Shown piece by piece: positions 50,390-60,062 of a stretch of 64,000 nucleotides of DNA. The notes under the pieces were generated by a model. It ran no database searches and had not been told where the DNA came from. It saw nothing but the letters and a program-made list of their open reading frames with translations. Within the stretch, counting starts at the first letter, position 1, and each line of letters begins with the position of its first letter. This DNA comes from Solirubrobacter pauli. GTDB lineage: Bacteria > Actinomycetota > Thermoleophilia > Solirubrobacterales > Solirubrobacteraceae. The DNA is taken from NCBI RefSeq assembly GCF_003633755.1, contig NZ_RBIL01000001.1, forward strand, positions 915,426-979,425. Reading direction: 5' to 3'. The position numbers and the translations under genes are program-made.

Positions 50390-51132
50390 CCGGCGGCGTC
50401 GACACCACGGTCATCGCCGCCTTCGCGGTGGGCTTCATCTCGTTCATCTCGCCGTGCGTGCTGCCGCTCGTGCCCGGCTACCTGAGCGCCGTCTCCGGCT
50501 ACAGCCTCGCCGACATGAAGTCCGGCGACCGCGGCCTGGCGAAGATCCTGCTGCCCGCGATCGTCTTCTGCCTGAGCTTCACGGCGGTGTTCGTCGCCCT
50601 GGGCATGACCGCGACCGGCCTCGGCAGCACGCTGCAGGACTCACGCGGCACGCTCGACAAGGTCGCCGGCGCGATCATCATCGCGCTCGGCGTGTTCTTC
50701 CTGCTGACGCCGTTCGTCCCCCGCCTGAACAAGGAGTGGCGGCCGGACGCGCTGATCAGCCGCGCCGGCTCGGGTGGCCCGCTGATCGCCGGCGCCGCGT
50801 TCGCGGTCGCCTGGTCGCCGTGCGTGGGCCCGACGCTCGGCACGATCCTCAGCGCCGCCGCCACCCAGGACACGGTCGGCAAGGGCGGCATCCTGCTCGC
50901 CTTCTACTCGCTCGGCCTGGCCGTCCCGTTCCTGCTGACCGCGGTCGCCTTCACGCGCATGACCACCGCCTTCGCGTGGCTACGCAACCACTACCTGATC
51001 ATCACCGCGATCTCCGGCGCGATCCTGATCACGATGGGCGTGATGCTGTTCACCGGCGAGCTCGCGAACCTCAACATCAAGGCCCAGGAGTGGTTGGACG
51101 ACCTGGGCCTGAACTTCTTCAAGTCGGTCTGA
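50386..51132 (+). CDS. ccdA: Cytochrome c biogenesis protein CcdA
   Basis: 248 residues. Six to seven membrane helices. The reactive Cys are in FISPCVLPLVPGY (C24) and AWSPCVGPTLG, the diagnostic pair of CcdA/DsbD. It carries electrons from cytosolic thioredoxin across the membrane to CcmG. The stop codon is adjacent to the stop of the convergent gene at 51133, inside an 18-base palindrome. Confidence 0.92.
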   Translation: MTGGVDTTVIAAFAVGFISFISPCVLPLVPGYLSAVSGYSLADMKSGDRGLAKILLPAIVFCLSFTAVFVALGMTATGLGSTLQDSRGTLDKVAGAIIIALGVFFLLTPFVPRLNKEWRPDALISRAGSGGPLIAGAAFAVAWSPCVGPTLGTILSAAATQDTVGKGGILLAFYSLGLAVPFLLTAVAFTRMTTAFAWLRNHYLIITAISGAILITMGVMLFTGELANLNIKAQEWLDDLGLNFFKSV

Positions 51133-51148
51133 TCAGCGCGCGCTGATC
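51131..51148. repeat. 18-base perfect palindrome at convergent gene ends
   Basis: GATCAGCGC followed by its exact inverse GCGCTGATC. It covers the last bases of ccdA and the end of the convergent gene 51133-51435. It may be a weak two-way hairpin or chance from coding constraint. Confidence 0.6.
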
Positions 51149-51435
51149 GCCTCGCGCAGCGCGACGAAGTCCGCGTCGGAGATCGTCACCGACAGCAGCT
51201 GGTCCGGCGTGCCGGCGTAGATCACGACCTCGTCGCCGTCGCGGTAGCCGCCGACGACGTGGCCGGCCTGCGGGCGCGTCGCGCGCCCCTCCTCGGCCAG
51301 GATCGTGAACGTCTCGATCGCGGCGCGCAGGTTCGCGGCCGGGATGAAGACGCACTGCGGCCCGTTGCAGAGCACGAGGCCGCGGTTGTCGGCGTGGATG
51401 TAGGGCGCCGGGAGCTTCGCGTTGACGGTGATCAT
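51133..51435 (-). CDS. Conserved-looking protein of unknown function
   Basis: 100 residues. Alternating strands and helices (GLVLCNGPQCVFIPAANL, GGYRDGDEVVIYAGTPDQLLSVTI, DADFVALREAI). Two Cys in LCNGPQCV (C-x4-C) could bind a metal. No named family recognised. It lies five bases after argS on the same strand and may be co-transcribed with it, though its product looks unrelated to translation. Confidence 0.65.
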   Translation of the reverse strand: MITVNAKLPAPYIHADNRGLVLCNGPQCVFIPAANLRAAIETFTILAEEGRATRPQAGHVVGGYRDGDEVVIYAGTPDQLLSVTISDADFVALREAISAR

Positions 51436-51440
51436 TGGCC

Positions 51441-53084
51441 TTACATCGACTCGGGGGACGAAACGCCCAAGAGCGTAAGCGCTGAGGCCAGCGTGCGTCG
51501 CGTTGCCACGCTCAGCGCGATCCGGAACGCGCGCCGGTCCGCGTCGGGCTCCTTGAGGACGGGCGAGTCACGCCAGAAGGCCGAGAACGCCTGCGAGAGC
51601 TCGAGCGCGTAGGTCGCGATCCGGTGCGGCGCGCGGCGGTCGGTCGCCTCGCGCACCTCGCCCGGGTAGGCGAGGACGCGGCGGACGAGCTCGCGGTCGG
51701 CGTCGTTGAGGCCGGAGGCCGCGGCCGGGCTCGCGAGCGCCGCCTCGGCCTCGCCCGGCTCGAGGTTGCGCATGATCGAGGACAGCCGCGCGTGCGCGTA
51801 CTGCACGTAGTAGACCGGGTTCTCCGGGTCCTGCTTGGAGGCGAGCTCGATGTCGAGGTCGATCGTCGAGTCGTGCGAGCGGCTGAGCATGAACCAGCGG
51901 GTGGCGTCCACGCCGATGCGCTCGATCAGCTCCGACAGCGTCACGAAGTCGCCGGCGCGCTTGGACATCTTCGCCCGGTCGCCGCCCTCGACGATGTGCA
52001 CGAACTGCAGGATCGGCACCTCGACGCGCTCCGGGTCCTCCCCCAGCGAGCTCGCGATCGCCTTCAGGCGTGCGATGTAGCCGTGGTGGTCGGCGCCGAG
52101 CACGTAGATCGCCTTGTCGAATCCGCGGCGGAACTTGTCCTCCTGGTAGGCGACGTCGGCCGCGAAGTACGTCGGCGCACCGGTGGAGCGCTGGAGGACG
52201 CGGTCCTTGTCGTCGCCGAACTCGGTGGTGCGCAGCCACAGGGCGCCGTCGGACTCGTACAGGTGCCCCTGCTCACGCAGCCGGTCGAACGCGAGGGCGA
52301 TCGGCGAGGGGTCGGGTGGGTGGGCCTCATGCAGCGAGCCCTCGAGGAAGTACGTGTCGAAGTCCACCCGGTAGGCGTGCAGCGTCTCCCGGATGCCTTC
52401 CATGATCAGGCTCGAGGCCTCCGCGCCGAGCTCGGAGGCGGTGCGGTCGGCGGCGTTCGGGATCTGCTTGGCCAGCTCGGCGACGTAGTCGCCCTTGTAG
52501 CCGTCCTCGGGCACGTCCTCGCCCCGCGCCAACGCGCGCACCGACGCGCCCAGCCGGTCGATCTGGCCACCGGCGTTGTTGAAGTAGTACTCGCGGGAGA
52601 CCTCATGGCCGGACAGCTCGAGCATCCGCGCGAGGGCGTCGCCGTACGCGGCGTGGCGCGCGCTGGCGGCGGTCATCGGGCCGGTCGGGTTGGCCGAGAC
52701 GTACTCGACGTTGACGCGCTGCGCCACCTCCGGCTCGCCGTGGCCCCAGGCGTCCCCGGCCTGCAGGACGCCATGCGTGGCGTCCACGTACCAGGCGTCG
52801 GCCAGGAACACGTTGAGGAAGCCGGGCCCGGCGACCTCCACGCGGTCCACGCTCGCCCCGAGGCGCTCGCTCAGCTTCGCGCCCAGGCGCTCGGCGACCT
52901 CGCGCGGCGGCGCGCCCAGCGAGGGCGCCAGCAGCATCGCGGCGTTCGTCGAGTAGTCGCCGAAGCCGGCCTTCTTCGGCCGCTCGAGGCTCAGGCGCCC
53001 CTTCGGCGCGGGATCGCCGTCACGGAGGTCTCCGGCGGCCGCCTCGACGGCCGCCCGCAGGTCGTCGATGGGGTGCACGCGCAT
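51441..53084 (-). CDS. argS: Arginyl-tRNA synthetase (altered HIGH motif)
   Basis: 547 residues, full length. N-terminal tRNA-binding domain (PGFLNVFL), class I core, and C-terminal anticodon-binding helices (QYAHARLSSIMRN). KMSKR is intact at 372-376. The HIGH motif, normally HVGH in the stretch NPTGPLHVGH, is T138-A-A-S141, so both His are lost. The rest of the active site (EYYFNNAGGQI, GADHHGY) is standard. Essential enzyme: charges tRNA-Arg using ATP. It is the sole ArgRS seen here. Confidence 0.93.
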   Translation of the reverse strand: MRVHPIDDLRAAVEAAAGDLRDGDPAPKGRLSLERPKKAGFGDYSTNAAMLLAPSLGAPPREVAERLGAKLSERLGASVDRVEVAGPGFLNVFLADAWYVDATHGVLQAGDAWGHGEPEVAQRVNVEYVSANPTGPMTAASARHAAYGDALARMLELSGHEVSREYYFNNAGGQIDRLGASVRALARGEDVPEDGYKGDYVAELAKQIPNAADRTASELGAEASSLIMEGIRETLHAYRVDFDTYFLEGSLHEAHPPDPSPIALAFDRLREQGHLYESDGALWLRTTEFGDDKDRVLQRSTGAPTYFAADVAYQEDKFRRGFDKAIYVLGADHHGYIARLKAIASSLGEDPERVEVPILQFVHIVEGGDRAKMSKRAGDFVTLSELIERIGVDATRWFMLSRSHDSTIDLDIELASKQDPENPVYYVQYAHARLSSIMRNLEPGEAEAALASPAAASGLNDADRELVRRVLAYPGEVREATDRRAPHRIATYALELSQAFSAFWRDSPVLKEPDADRRAFRIALSVATRRTLASALTLLGVSSPESM

Positions 53085-53093
53085 TGACGTTAG

Positions 53094-53504
53094 CTAGTGG
53101 TGGTAGGGCTCGTTGGCCAGGATCTTGTGCGCGCGGTAGAGCTGCTCGAGGAGGACGACGCGCGCCAGCATGTGCGGCAGCGTCATCGGTCCGAAGGACA
53201 GCTTGTGGTGCGCCCCCGGCAGCTCGACGCCGAACGCCCCGCCGATCACGAAGCACACGTCCAGGCCGCCCTGACGGCGGTCCTCGACCCAGGTGCTGAA
53301 GGCCTCGGAGGTGTAGGTCCGGCCGCGGCTGTCGAGCAGGCAGACGTACGCGCGTTCGGGGATGCGTCGCAGCAGCGCCTCCTCGTCGGCGACCTCGATC
53401 ACGTCCACGCGGGCGTAGCGGGTGAGCAGCTTCGCGTAGTGGTCGAGGTCGTCGGCGTACGGAGTGCCCTTGGCCTTCCCGACCGCGACCACGGAGTAGT
53501 GCAC
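53094..53504 (-). CDS. rlmH: 23S rRNA pseudouridine-1915 N3-methyltransferase RlmH
   Basis: 136 residues, a short SPOUT enzyme. The SAM-binding knot is seen as FVIGGAFGVELP and FGPMTLPHMLARVVLLEQLYRA; the ending NEPYHH matches the usual N-x-PYHH terminus. It methylates pseudouridine 1915 in 23S rRNA helix 69. Nine bases upstream of argS on the same strand, so argS is likely co-transcribed. Divergent from the DUF3467 gene. Confidence 0.95.
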   Translation of the reverse strand: MHYSVVAVGKAKGTPYADDLDHYAKLLTRYARVDVIEVADEEALLRRIPERAYVCLLDSRGRTYTSEAFSTWVEDRRQGGLDVCFVIGGAFGVELPGAHHKLSFGPMTLPHMLARVVLLEQLYRAHKILANEPYHH

Positions 53505-53524
53505 GGTGTGGGATGCTAGGCCGG

Positions 53525-53827
53525 ATGGCCCCAGACGACCGCGAGCGGCATTTCAACCTGCACACCACGCCGGAGGTGATGGCGGGCGTGTACGCGAACT
53601 TCGCGACCGTCTCCCACTCCGACTACGAGTTCACGCTGACGTTCTCACGCGTGGACCACGAGGTCGAGGCCGACGAGGTGCCCGGCGTCGTCGTCTCACG
53701 CGTGTCCCTCTCGGCCAAGGCGATGCAGGAGCTGATCGCCGCGATGCAGGACAACGTCTCCAAGTGGCAGACCCGCGAGGGCATCAAGCGCCTCCCCGAG
53801 ACGCGGCCGGACTTCAGGGACCAGTAG
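53525..53827 (+). CDS. DUF3467-family protein
   Basis: 100 residues from ATG at 53525. The fold signature is visible as YANFATVSHSDYEFTLTFSRVD and SRVSLSAKAMQELIAAMQDNV, a small beta-rich protein with a C-terminal helix. Similar proteins in many bacteria have no firm role. Its last 14 bases overlap the convergent protease gene. Confidence 0.75.
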   Translation: MAPDDRERHFNLHTTPEVMAGVYANFATVSHSDYEFTLTFSRVDHEVEADEVPGVVVSRVSLSAKAMQELIAAMQDNVSKWQTREGIKRLPETRPDFRDQ

Positions 53828-54998
53828 CGGCCAGCGCCTGCCCGATGCGCTCCATCGTGGTGGGGTGCGTCCCCATCAGGAGCTGCTGCCAGCCGGGCGG
53901 GTCGGGATCGCCGACGTTCTGCACCGTGATCCGGCGCTCGAAACCCACCATCGCGTCCGGCTCGCCGGTCATCCGCAGCGCGAAGTCGTCGGCGCGGCGC
54001 TCGACCGCGCGTGAGAGCTGGTTGGAGATCAGCGTCAGGGCGGGCGCGACGAGGGCGAGGCTCAGCACGGCGGCCGGGACCGCGGTCGTGCCCGGTCGCG
54101 CCAGGCGCTCGGTCGCGCGGGCGACGACGAGCGTCCCCAACGGCGCGACGAGCGCCAGCCACAGCAGCCCGCCCGGCACGTCCTTGAACTTGACGTGGCC
54201 CAACTCGTGCGCGACGACGAGCCGCGTCTCAGCGGGCGTGAAGTCCTTCAGCAGCGTGTCGTAGAGCACGACGCGCTTCGTGTGGCCGAGGCCGGTCACG
54301 TACGCGTTGGCGGCGGTCGTGCGGCGGGACGCGTCGACCTCGTAGACCTCGCCGACCTCCACCCCGGCCTTGCGGGCCAGGTCGAGCACGTCGTCCCGCG
54401 TCTCCCCCGCGGCGAGCGGCGTGAAGCGGTTGAACACCGGGTCCAGCAGCACCGGGCCCAGGTAGGAGAACAGCACCGCGAAGCCCGCGACGGCCGCGGC
54501 GCCGGGCGCCCACCAGTCGCGGCCGAAGCGCCGCATGCCGACGACCAGCAGCGCGCCGCCACCGGCCGCGAGCACGCCGGCGATCGCGGTCGACTTGGCC
54601 GTGTCCGCCGCCCAGCCGCCCCACGACTGCGTGACCAGGCCGACGTCCTTGGCGCGTTGGCGCGCGGCGGCGCGGAGCGGGAGCGCGGCCGCGGTGGTCG
54701 CGAGCGTGATCGCCGCGGCGGCCGCGGCGCCGGTCAACGCCGGGCGACGCCCGTCCCGCGGCGCGTAGCGGACCGCGAGGATGACGATCCCGAGCTCCAC
54801 GGCCGTCCGGCCGCCGTACAGCCACAGCTGCCCGTTGCGGAAGTTGACGGCGCGGTCCAACTCGGACCTGCTGAAGTAGGCTCGCGGGTCCGCCTCCACG
54901 ACGGGATATCGCTCCTTGGGCCGCAGCAGGAGCACCGCTGCCTCCGCGACGACGATCGCGGCGACCACGGCAACGGGAAGGCGGAGCCTCTGCGGCAC
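53814..54998 (-). CDS. M48-family membrane metalloprotease (Ste24/CAAX-protease-like)
   Basis: 394 residues. Five or more membrane helices, with an N-terminal domain of the Ste24 type (FSYLGPVLLDPVFNRFTPL). Zinc motif HELGH in VVAHELGHVKFKD, third ligand Glu in AVERRADDFAL. In eukaryotes the family trims prenylated proteins; in bacteria it acts in membrane protein quality control. Divergent from the metallophosphoesterase gene. Confidence 0.9.
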   Translation of the reverse strand: MPQRLRLPVAVVAAIVVAEAAVLLLRPKERYPVVEADPRAYFSRSELDRAVNFRNGQLWLYGGRTAVELGIVILAVRYAPRDGRRPALTGAAAAAAITLATTAAALPLRAAARQRAKDVGLVTQSWGGWAADTAKSTAIAGVLAAGGGALLVVGMRRFGRDWWAPGAAAVAGFAVLFSYLGPVLLDPVFNRFTPLAAGETRDDVLDLARKAGVEVGEVYEVDASRRTTAANAYVTGLGHTKRVVLYDTLLKDFTPAETRLVVAHELGHVKFKDVPGGLLWLALVAPLGTLVVARATERLARPGTTAVPAAVLSLALVAPALTLISNQLSRAVERRADDFALRMTGEPDAMVGFERRITVQNVGDPDPPGWQQLLMGTHPTTMERIGQALAATGP

Positions 54999-55015
54999 CG
55001 AATAGACGCTACGCC

Positions 55016-55747
55016 ATGCAGGTCGCCATCTGCTCCGACATCCACGGGAATCGCCACGCCTTCGCGGCCGTGATCGCCGCTGCGCGCGAAGCGGGCGTCG
55101 ACGAGATGTGGTGCCTCGGCGACCTCGTGGGCTACGGCGCCGAGCCGGACGCGTGCGTCGCGCTCGCCGACGAGCACTGCGCGCTCGTGCTCGCGGGCAA
55201 CCACGACCTCGCCGTCACCGGCGCGCTCTCGCTCGAGGACTTCTCACGGGGCGCGGCGCTCGCCGCCCGCTGGACGCAGCAGACGATCACGCCGGACACG
55301 ATGGAGTGGCTGAGCGAGCTCTCCCCGGAGGGCACGCGCCAGGGGATCGGGCTCTTCCACGCCTCGCCGCGCGACCCGGTGTGGGAGTACGTGCTGTCCA
55401 ACCTGACGGCCGAGCTGTGCTTCGACTCGACCGACTTCCGCGTGTCGTTCATCGGCCACTCGCACGTGGCGCTGTCATTCACGCGTGAAGAGGGCGAGCC
55501 GGCGTCGGGCACGACCCGGCGCGCGGGCACCGAGCTGGACGTGTCCGTGCACGAGTGGCTGATCAACCCGGGCTCGACCGGGCAGCCGCGCGACGGTGAC
55601 CCGCGCGCGGCTTGGCTGCTGCTGGACATCGACGCCAAGACCGCCGTCTATCAGCGCACCGAGTACGACATCGCCGGCGCGCAAGCCGCGATCCGTGCGG
55701 CGCGGCTGCCGGACTCCCTCGCCGAGCGACTGCAATACGGGCAGTAA
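55016..55747 (+). CDS. Metallophosphoesterase (YfcE/MJ0936 type)
   Basis: 243 residues. Metal motifs in order: SDIHGN (start), GDLVGYG, GNHD, and GHSH with a second His in FHAS. The family hydrolyses phosphodiesters such as 2',3'-cAMP or acts on phosphorylated proteins. Upstream of a lipoprotein/kinase pair with 13 bases to the next gene, so possibly one operon and the phosphatase counterpart of the kinase; that link is inference. Confidence 0.88.
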   Translation: MQVAICSDIHGNRHAFAAVIAAAREAGVDEMWCLGDLVGYGAEPDACVALADEHCALVLAGNHDLAVTGALSLEDFSRGAALAARWTQQTITPDTMEWLSELSPEGTRQGIGLFHASPRDPVWEYVLSNLTAELCFDSTDFRVSFIGHSHVALSFTREEGEPASGTTRRAGTELDVSVHEWLINPGSTGQPRDGDPRAAWLLLDIDAKTAVYQRTEYDIAGAQAAIRAARLPDSLAERLQYGQ

Positions 55748-55760
55748 CCTCGATACGTCG

Positions 55761-56248
55761 ATGAGACGCGCCCTGCCCTTCTTGGCCGTCGCCTTCCTGG
55801 CGGGCTGCGGACAGTCCAATCCGGAGCTGATCCCGCAGTCCAACGCCGACGCGATGGTCGAAGCCGCCGACGCCATCCAGGCCGCCTGCGAGGCGGAGGA
55901 CCGCTCGACCGTCCGGCGTCAGATCCGGCTGATCGAGCGCGAGATCGACGGGCTGCCGAGCGCGACCGACAAGCAGCTGCGCGAGAACCTGCGGGCCTGG
56001 GTCAAGCAGATCGAGGACGGCGTCGGCGACGACTGCCGCGCCGAGGAGACCCCGACGCCGACGCCGACCGAAACGGCCACCGAGGAGCCGACGGAGACGC
56101 CCACCGAGACGCCGACGGAGACGTCGACGCCGGAGCCGACCGAGACGGCGACGCCCGAGCCGACCGAGACCGCGACGCCCGCCCCCACGGAGACGCCCGC
56201 GCCGACCGAGCCGCCCGTCGAGCCCACCACGACCCCCGAGGTGCCGTA

Positions 56249-56249
<1 letters not shown>
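55761..56249 (+). CDS. Putative lipoprotein with Thr/Pro/Glu-rich tail
   Basis: 162 residues. Lipobox LAGC at residue 16. A helical region of about 70 residues (AMVEAADAIQAACEAED, REIDGLPSATDKQLRENL) precedes a tail of about 65 residues made of TPTET/EPTET-like units (56047-56246). The tail resembles an unstructured, wall-spanning stalk and is a possible phosphorylation target, being Thr-rich. It shares one base with the kinase start (TAGTG). Confidence 0.75.
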
Positions 56250-57439
<1,190 letters not shown>

Positions 57440-57455
57440 ATGAAGGCCCTGGGCT

Positions 57456-58283
57456 TCAGGTCCGGGCGACGAGGATGGTGAGCGGCAGCGCGTAGCCGTC
57501 ACCGGTGCGATGCGGCTCGGCCAGCTCGGCGAGTCGCTCACGGACGCGGGCGCGCTCCTCGTCGGACGCCGCCTCGATCCGGGCAGCCGTGCGGACGGTG
57601 CCGCCGCGGACGCCGTCCCACAGCGCGTCGAGCGAGTCGACGCGAAGGGCGTCGCGCACGACGCGCACGGCGACGTCGCGCGCCGGCGGGGCGGCGCGCT
57701 CGCCCGCACGCGGGTCCGGCTCGTCGTCGGCTCGCGCGAGCAGCGCGGCCAGCGCGTCCTTGCTCGCGTAGCGCTCGGAGTCGGGGCCGTCGGGGACACC
57801 GCCGAGCCCGGCGGCGGCCGCCGCCGGCAGCGCGAGGAACGCGACCTCGTCCTCCGGGCCCCAGGCGGCGAGGGCGACGGTGCGTGCGACGCGGCGCAGC
57901 TCGCGCACGGCCGCCTCGGCGTCCGGCGTGTGGTTGACGAGGAACGCGCCGAGCGCGACGTCGAACGCGCCGTCCGGGAACGGGAGGGCTTCGGCGTCGG
58001 CCTGGAGGAACGTGAGGCCGGGGTGGCGTCGGCGGGCCTCCGCGACCATGCCCTCGGCGAGGTCGACGCCCGTGACCTGCGCGCCGCGGTCGGCTGCGGC
58101 GGCGGCCAGCGTTCCGGGCCCACAGCCGACGTCGAGCACGCGGTCGCCCGGCCGGACGAGGTCGAGCAGCGGCGCGATCGCGAAGCCGGTCGCGCGCGAC
58201 ATCAGCGCGTCGTAGGTGCCGGCCCGCGCGCTCCAGCCCGAGGCCTCGAACGCCTTGAACGCCGCGCCGCGCTCCTCGCTCAT
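57456..58283 (-). CDS. SAM-dependent methyltransferase
   Basis: 275 residues. Class I fold: motif I VLDVGCGPGTLA, acidic end of beta-2 in VTGVDLAEGMV, LPFPDGAFDVALGAF (motif IV). UbiE/BioC-like small-molecule type. Its ATG overlaps the tgt stop (ATGA, 58280-58283), so it is the second gene of a tgt operon. It may act on a tRNA or an unrelated metabolite; not told by sequence. Confidence 0.85.
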   Translation of the reverse strand: MSEERGAAFKAFEASGWSARAGTYDALMSRATGFAIAPLLDLVRPGDRVLDVGCGPGTLAAAAADRGAQVTGVDLAEGMVAEARRRHPGLTFLQADAEALPFPDGAFDVALGAFLVNHTPDAEAAVRELRRVARTVALAAWGPEDEVAFLALPAAAAAGLGGVPDGPDSERYASKDALAALLARADDEPDPRAGERAAPPARDVAVRVVRDALRVDSLDALWDGVRGGTVRTAARIEAASDEERARVRERLAELAEPHRTGDGYALPLTILVART

Positions 58284-59488
58284 CGCGCGCCGGCGAGCTC
58301 CCACGGCGCGGCGCCCGCGCGCACCGCCGCGGCGGCGGCCGGCAGGCGGCCCTCGTCGATCGCGTCGCGCAGCTCGGCCATCAGGCGCTGGAGGTAGTAA
58401 AGGTTGTGGATCGTGAGCACCCGCTGCGCCGTCTGCTCCTTGGCCTTGAGCAGGTAGTGGATGTACGCGCGGGAGTAGCCGGGCTCGCAGCTCGGGCACG
58501 GGCAGCCGTCGAGGATCGGCTCATCGGACTCCTTCCAGCGCGCCTTGGCCAGGTCGACGCGCCAGCGCTTCTCCGGGTCCGGGACCACGGCCATGCCGTG
58601 CCGGCCGATCCGGGTCGGCATCGCGCAGTCGAACGTGTCGATGCCGAGCTCGACGCCGCGCACGAGGTCGTCGACCTCGCCGATGCCGAGCAGGTGCCGC
58701 GGCTTGCCCTCCGGCAGCTCCTCGATCGTCCACTCGACGACGGTGAACATCTGGTCCTTGGTCTCGCCGAGCGTGCCGCCGATCGCGATGCCGCCGAGGT
58801 ACTCGCGCGCTACGACCTCCTGCGCGGACGCGCGGCGCAGGTCCTCCTCCACGCCGCCCTGGACGATCCCGTACAGGTTCTGTCCCTCAGGTCCATGCTC
58901 GGCGTGCCAGGCGATGCAGCGGTCCAGCCAGCGGTGGGTGCGCTCCGTGGAGCGCGCGGTGTACTCGCGGTCGGCGTGGAACGGCGTGCACTCGTCGAAC
59001 ACGAGCGCGATGTCCGAGCGCAGCGAGGCCTGGACCTCCATCGAGGTCTCCGGGCCCATGAACCTGGTCGAGCCGTCGAGGTAGGAGCGGAACGTGACGC
59101 CCTCCTCCTCGATGCCGAGGATCGCGCCCGAGCGCTCGCCGACGAACTGGGCGGCGCGCCCCTTGATCTCGTCGGCCACGGTGCCGTGCCCCATCGAGAA
59201 CACCTGGAAGCCGCCGGAGTCCGTGATGATCGGCTTGTCCCAGCGCTGGAACTCGTGCAGGCCGCCGAACGTGCGGATCAGCTCGTGGCCGGGCGTCAGG
59301 AACAGGTGGAACGTGTTCCCGAGCACCATGTCGAACCCGAGCGCCTCCGCCTCGCGCACCTCGAGCGTCTTGACGACCGCCTTGGTCGCGAGCGGCACGA
59401 ACGCCGGGGTGCGCACCTCGCCGTGCGCCAGCTTCAGGGTGCCGGTGCGGGCGTACGAGCCCGGGGCACGGGTGCGAATCGAGAACAC
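58280..59488 (-). CDS. tgt: tRNA-guanine transglycosylase
   Basis: 402 residues from GTG at 59488. TIM barrel: ITDSGGFQVFS, IGIDTFDCAMPTRIGRHG with the nucleophile Asp, SMEVQASLRSDIALVFDECTPF, and the zinc site C-x-C-x2-C (CPCPSC) with a later His (YIHYL). It exchanges guanine 34 for the queuine precursor in tRNA with GUN anticodons. Its start codon directly follows a 9-pair hairpin (59489-59514), which may hide or replace the ribosome-binding site. Confidence 0.93.
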   Translation of the reverse strand: MFSIRTRAPGSYARTGTLKLAHGEVRTPAFVPLATKAVVKTLEVREAEALGFDMVLGNTFHLFLTPGHELIRTFGGLHEFQRWDKPIITDSGGFQVFSMGHGTVADEIKGRAAQFVGERSGAILGIEEEGVTFRSYLDGSTRFMGPETSMEVQASLRSDIALVFDECTPFHADREYTARSTERTHRWLDRCIAWHAEHGPEGQNLYGIVQGGVEEDLRRASAQEVVAREYLGGIAIGGTLGETKDQMFTVVEWTIEELPEGKPRHLLGIGEVDDLVRGVELGIDTFDCAMPTRIGRHGMAVVPDPEKRWRVDLAKARWKESDEPILDGCPCPSCEPGYSRAYIHYLLKAKEQTAQRVLTIHNLYYLQRLMAELRDAIDEGRLPAAAAAVRAGAAPWELAGAR

Positions 59489-59514
59489 GGGGGCGGCACG
59501 TTAGCGCCGCCCCC
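59489..59514 (-). terminator. Hairpin between hsp20 and tgt
   Basis: GGGGGCGGC (59489-59497), 8-base loop, GCCGCCCCC (59506-59514). It follows hsp20 by 24 bases and abuts the tgt GTG, so it can act as an hsp20 terminator or as a structure controlling tgt translation. No T-run. Confidence 0.5.
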
Positions 59515-59538
59515 GCGGGGTGTGACTGAAAGCTCGGG

Positions 59539-60027
59539 CTACGCGGCGGCCGGCTCGGCGTCCTGCGACTTCGCCTCGATCGTCTTCGGGGCGATCGAGA
59601 TCTTGCGCGGCTTGCGCTGCTCGGGCTTCGGGATCCGGACCTCGAGCACGCCGCGGTCGAAGCTGGCCTCGACGGCCTCCGGGTTGATGCCCTCGGGCAG
59701 CGTCAGCGAGCGCGAGAAGGAGCCGAAGGCGCGCTCCACGCGGTGGTAGCCGTCCTTGTTGGTCTCGTGCGTCGCCTTGCGCTCGCCCGAGACGGTCAGC
59801 ACGCGGTCCTCGACCTCGATGTTGACGTCCTCCTCGGAGAGCCCCGGCAGGTCGGCGTGCAGGACGAAGTGCTGCTCGGTCTCCACGAGGTCCATGGCCG
59901 GCATCCAGCGACGCATCGTGCCGCCGTTGCCCTGGGCCGGCGTGTCGAAGACGGTGCCGAACAGGCGGTTCATCTCGTTCTGCAGCGTGGTGAACTCACG
60001 AAGCGGTTCCCAACGAACGATGGCCAT
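59539..60027 (-). CDS. Small heat-shock protein Hsp20
   Basis: 162 residues. Alpha-crystallin domain about 45-135 (FVLHADLPGLSEEDVNIEVED, SGER, LPEGINPEAVEASFDRGVLEVRIPK) with a short N-terminal arm (LREFTTLQNEMNRLF) and a C-terminal tail. It holds unfolding proteins as an ATP-independent chaperone. A strong sigma-70-like promoter (60073-60102) and an inverted repeat at 60063-60074 precede it; GGAGGA at good spacing gives a strong start. Confidence 0.93.
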   Translation of the reverse strand: MAIVRWEPLREFTTLQNEMNRLFGTVFDTPAQGNGGTMRRWMPAMDLVETEQHFVLHADLPGLSEEDVNIEVEDRVLTVSGERKATHETNKDGYHRVERAFGSFSRSLTLPEGINPEAVEASFDRGVLEVRIPKPEQRKPRKISIAPKTIEAKSQDAEPAAA

Positions 60028-60062
60028 GACTCGATCCTCCAGGTTACGCGGTGTGAAAACCT

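Noticed and set aside
56047-56246. Repeated ACGCCGACGGAGACG-like units as a CRISPR or VNTR array
   Set aside because: The units are irregular, in frame, and encode the TPTET tail of a lipoprotein; there are no spacers.
57440-57475. Hairpin after the Ser/Thr kinase gene (TGAAGGCCC/GGGCTTCA)
   Set aside because: The loop is one base and arms need a bulge; not a convincing terminator.
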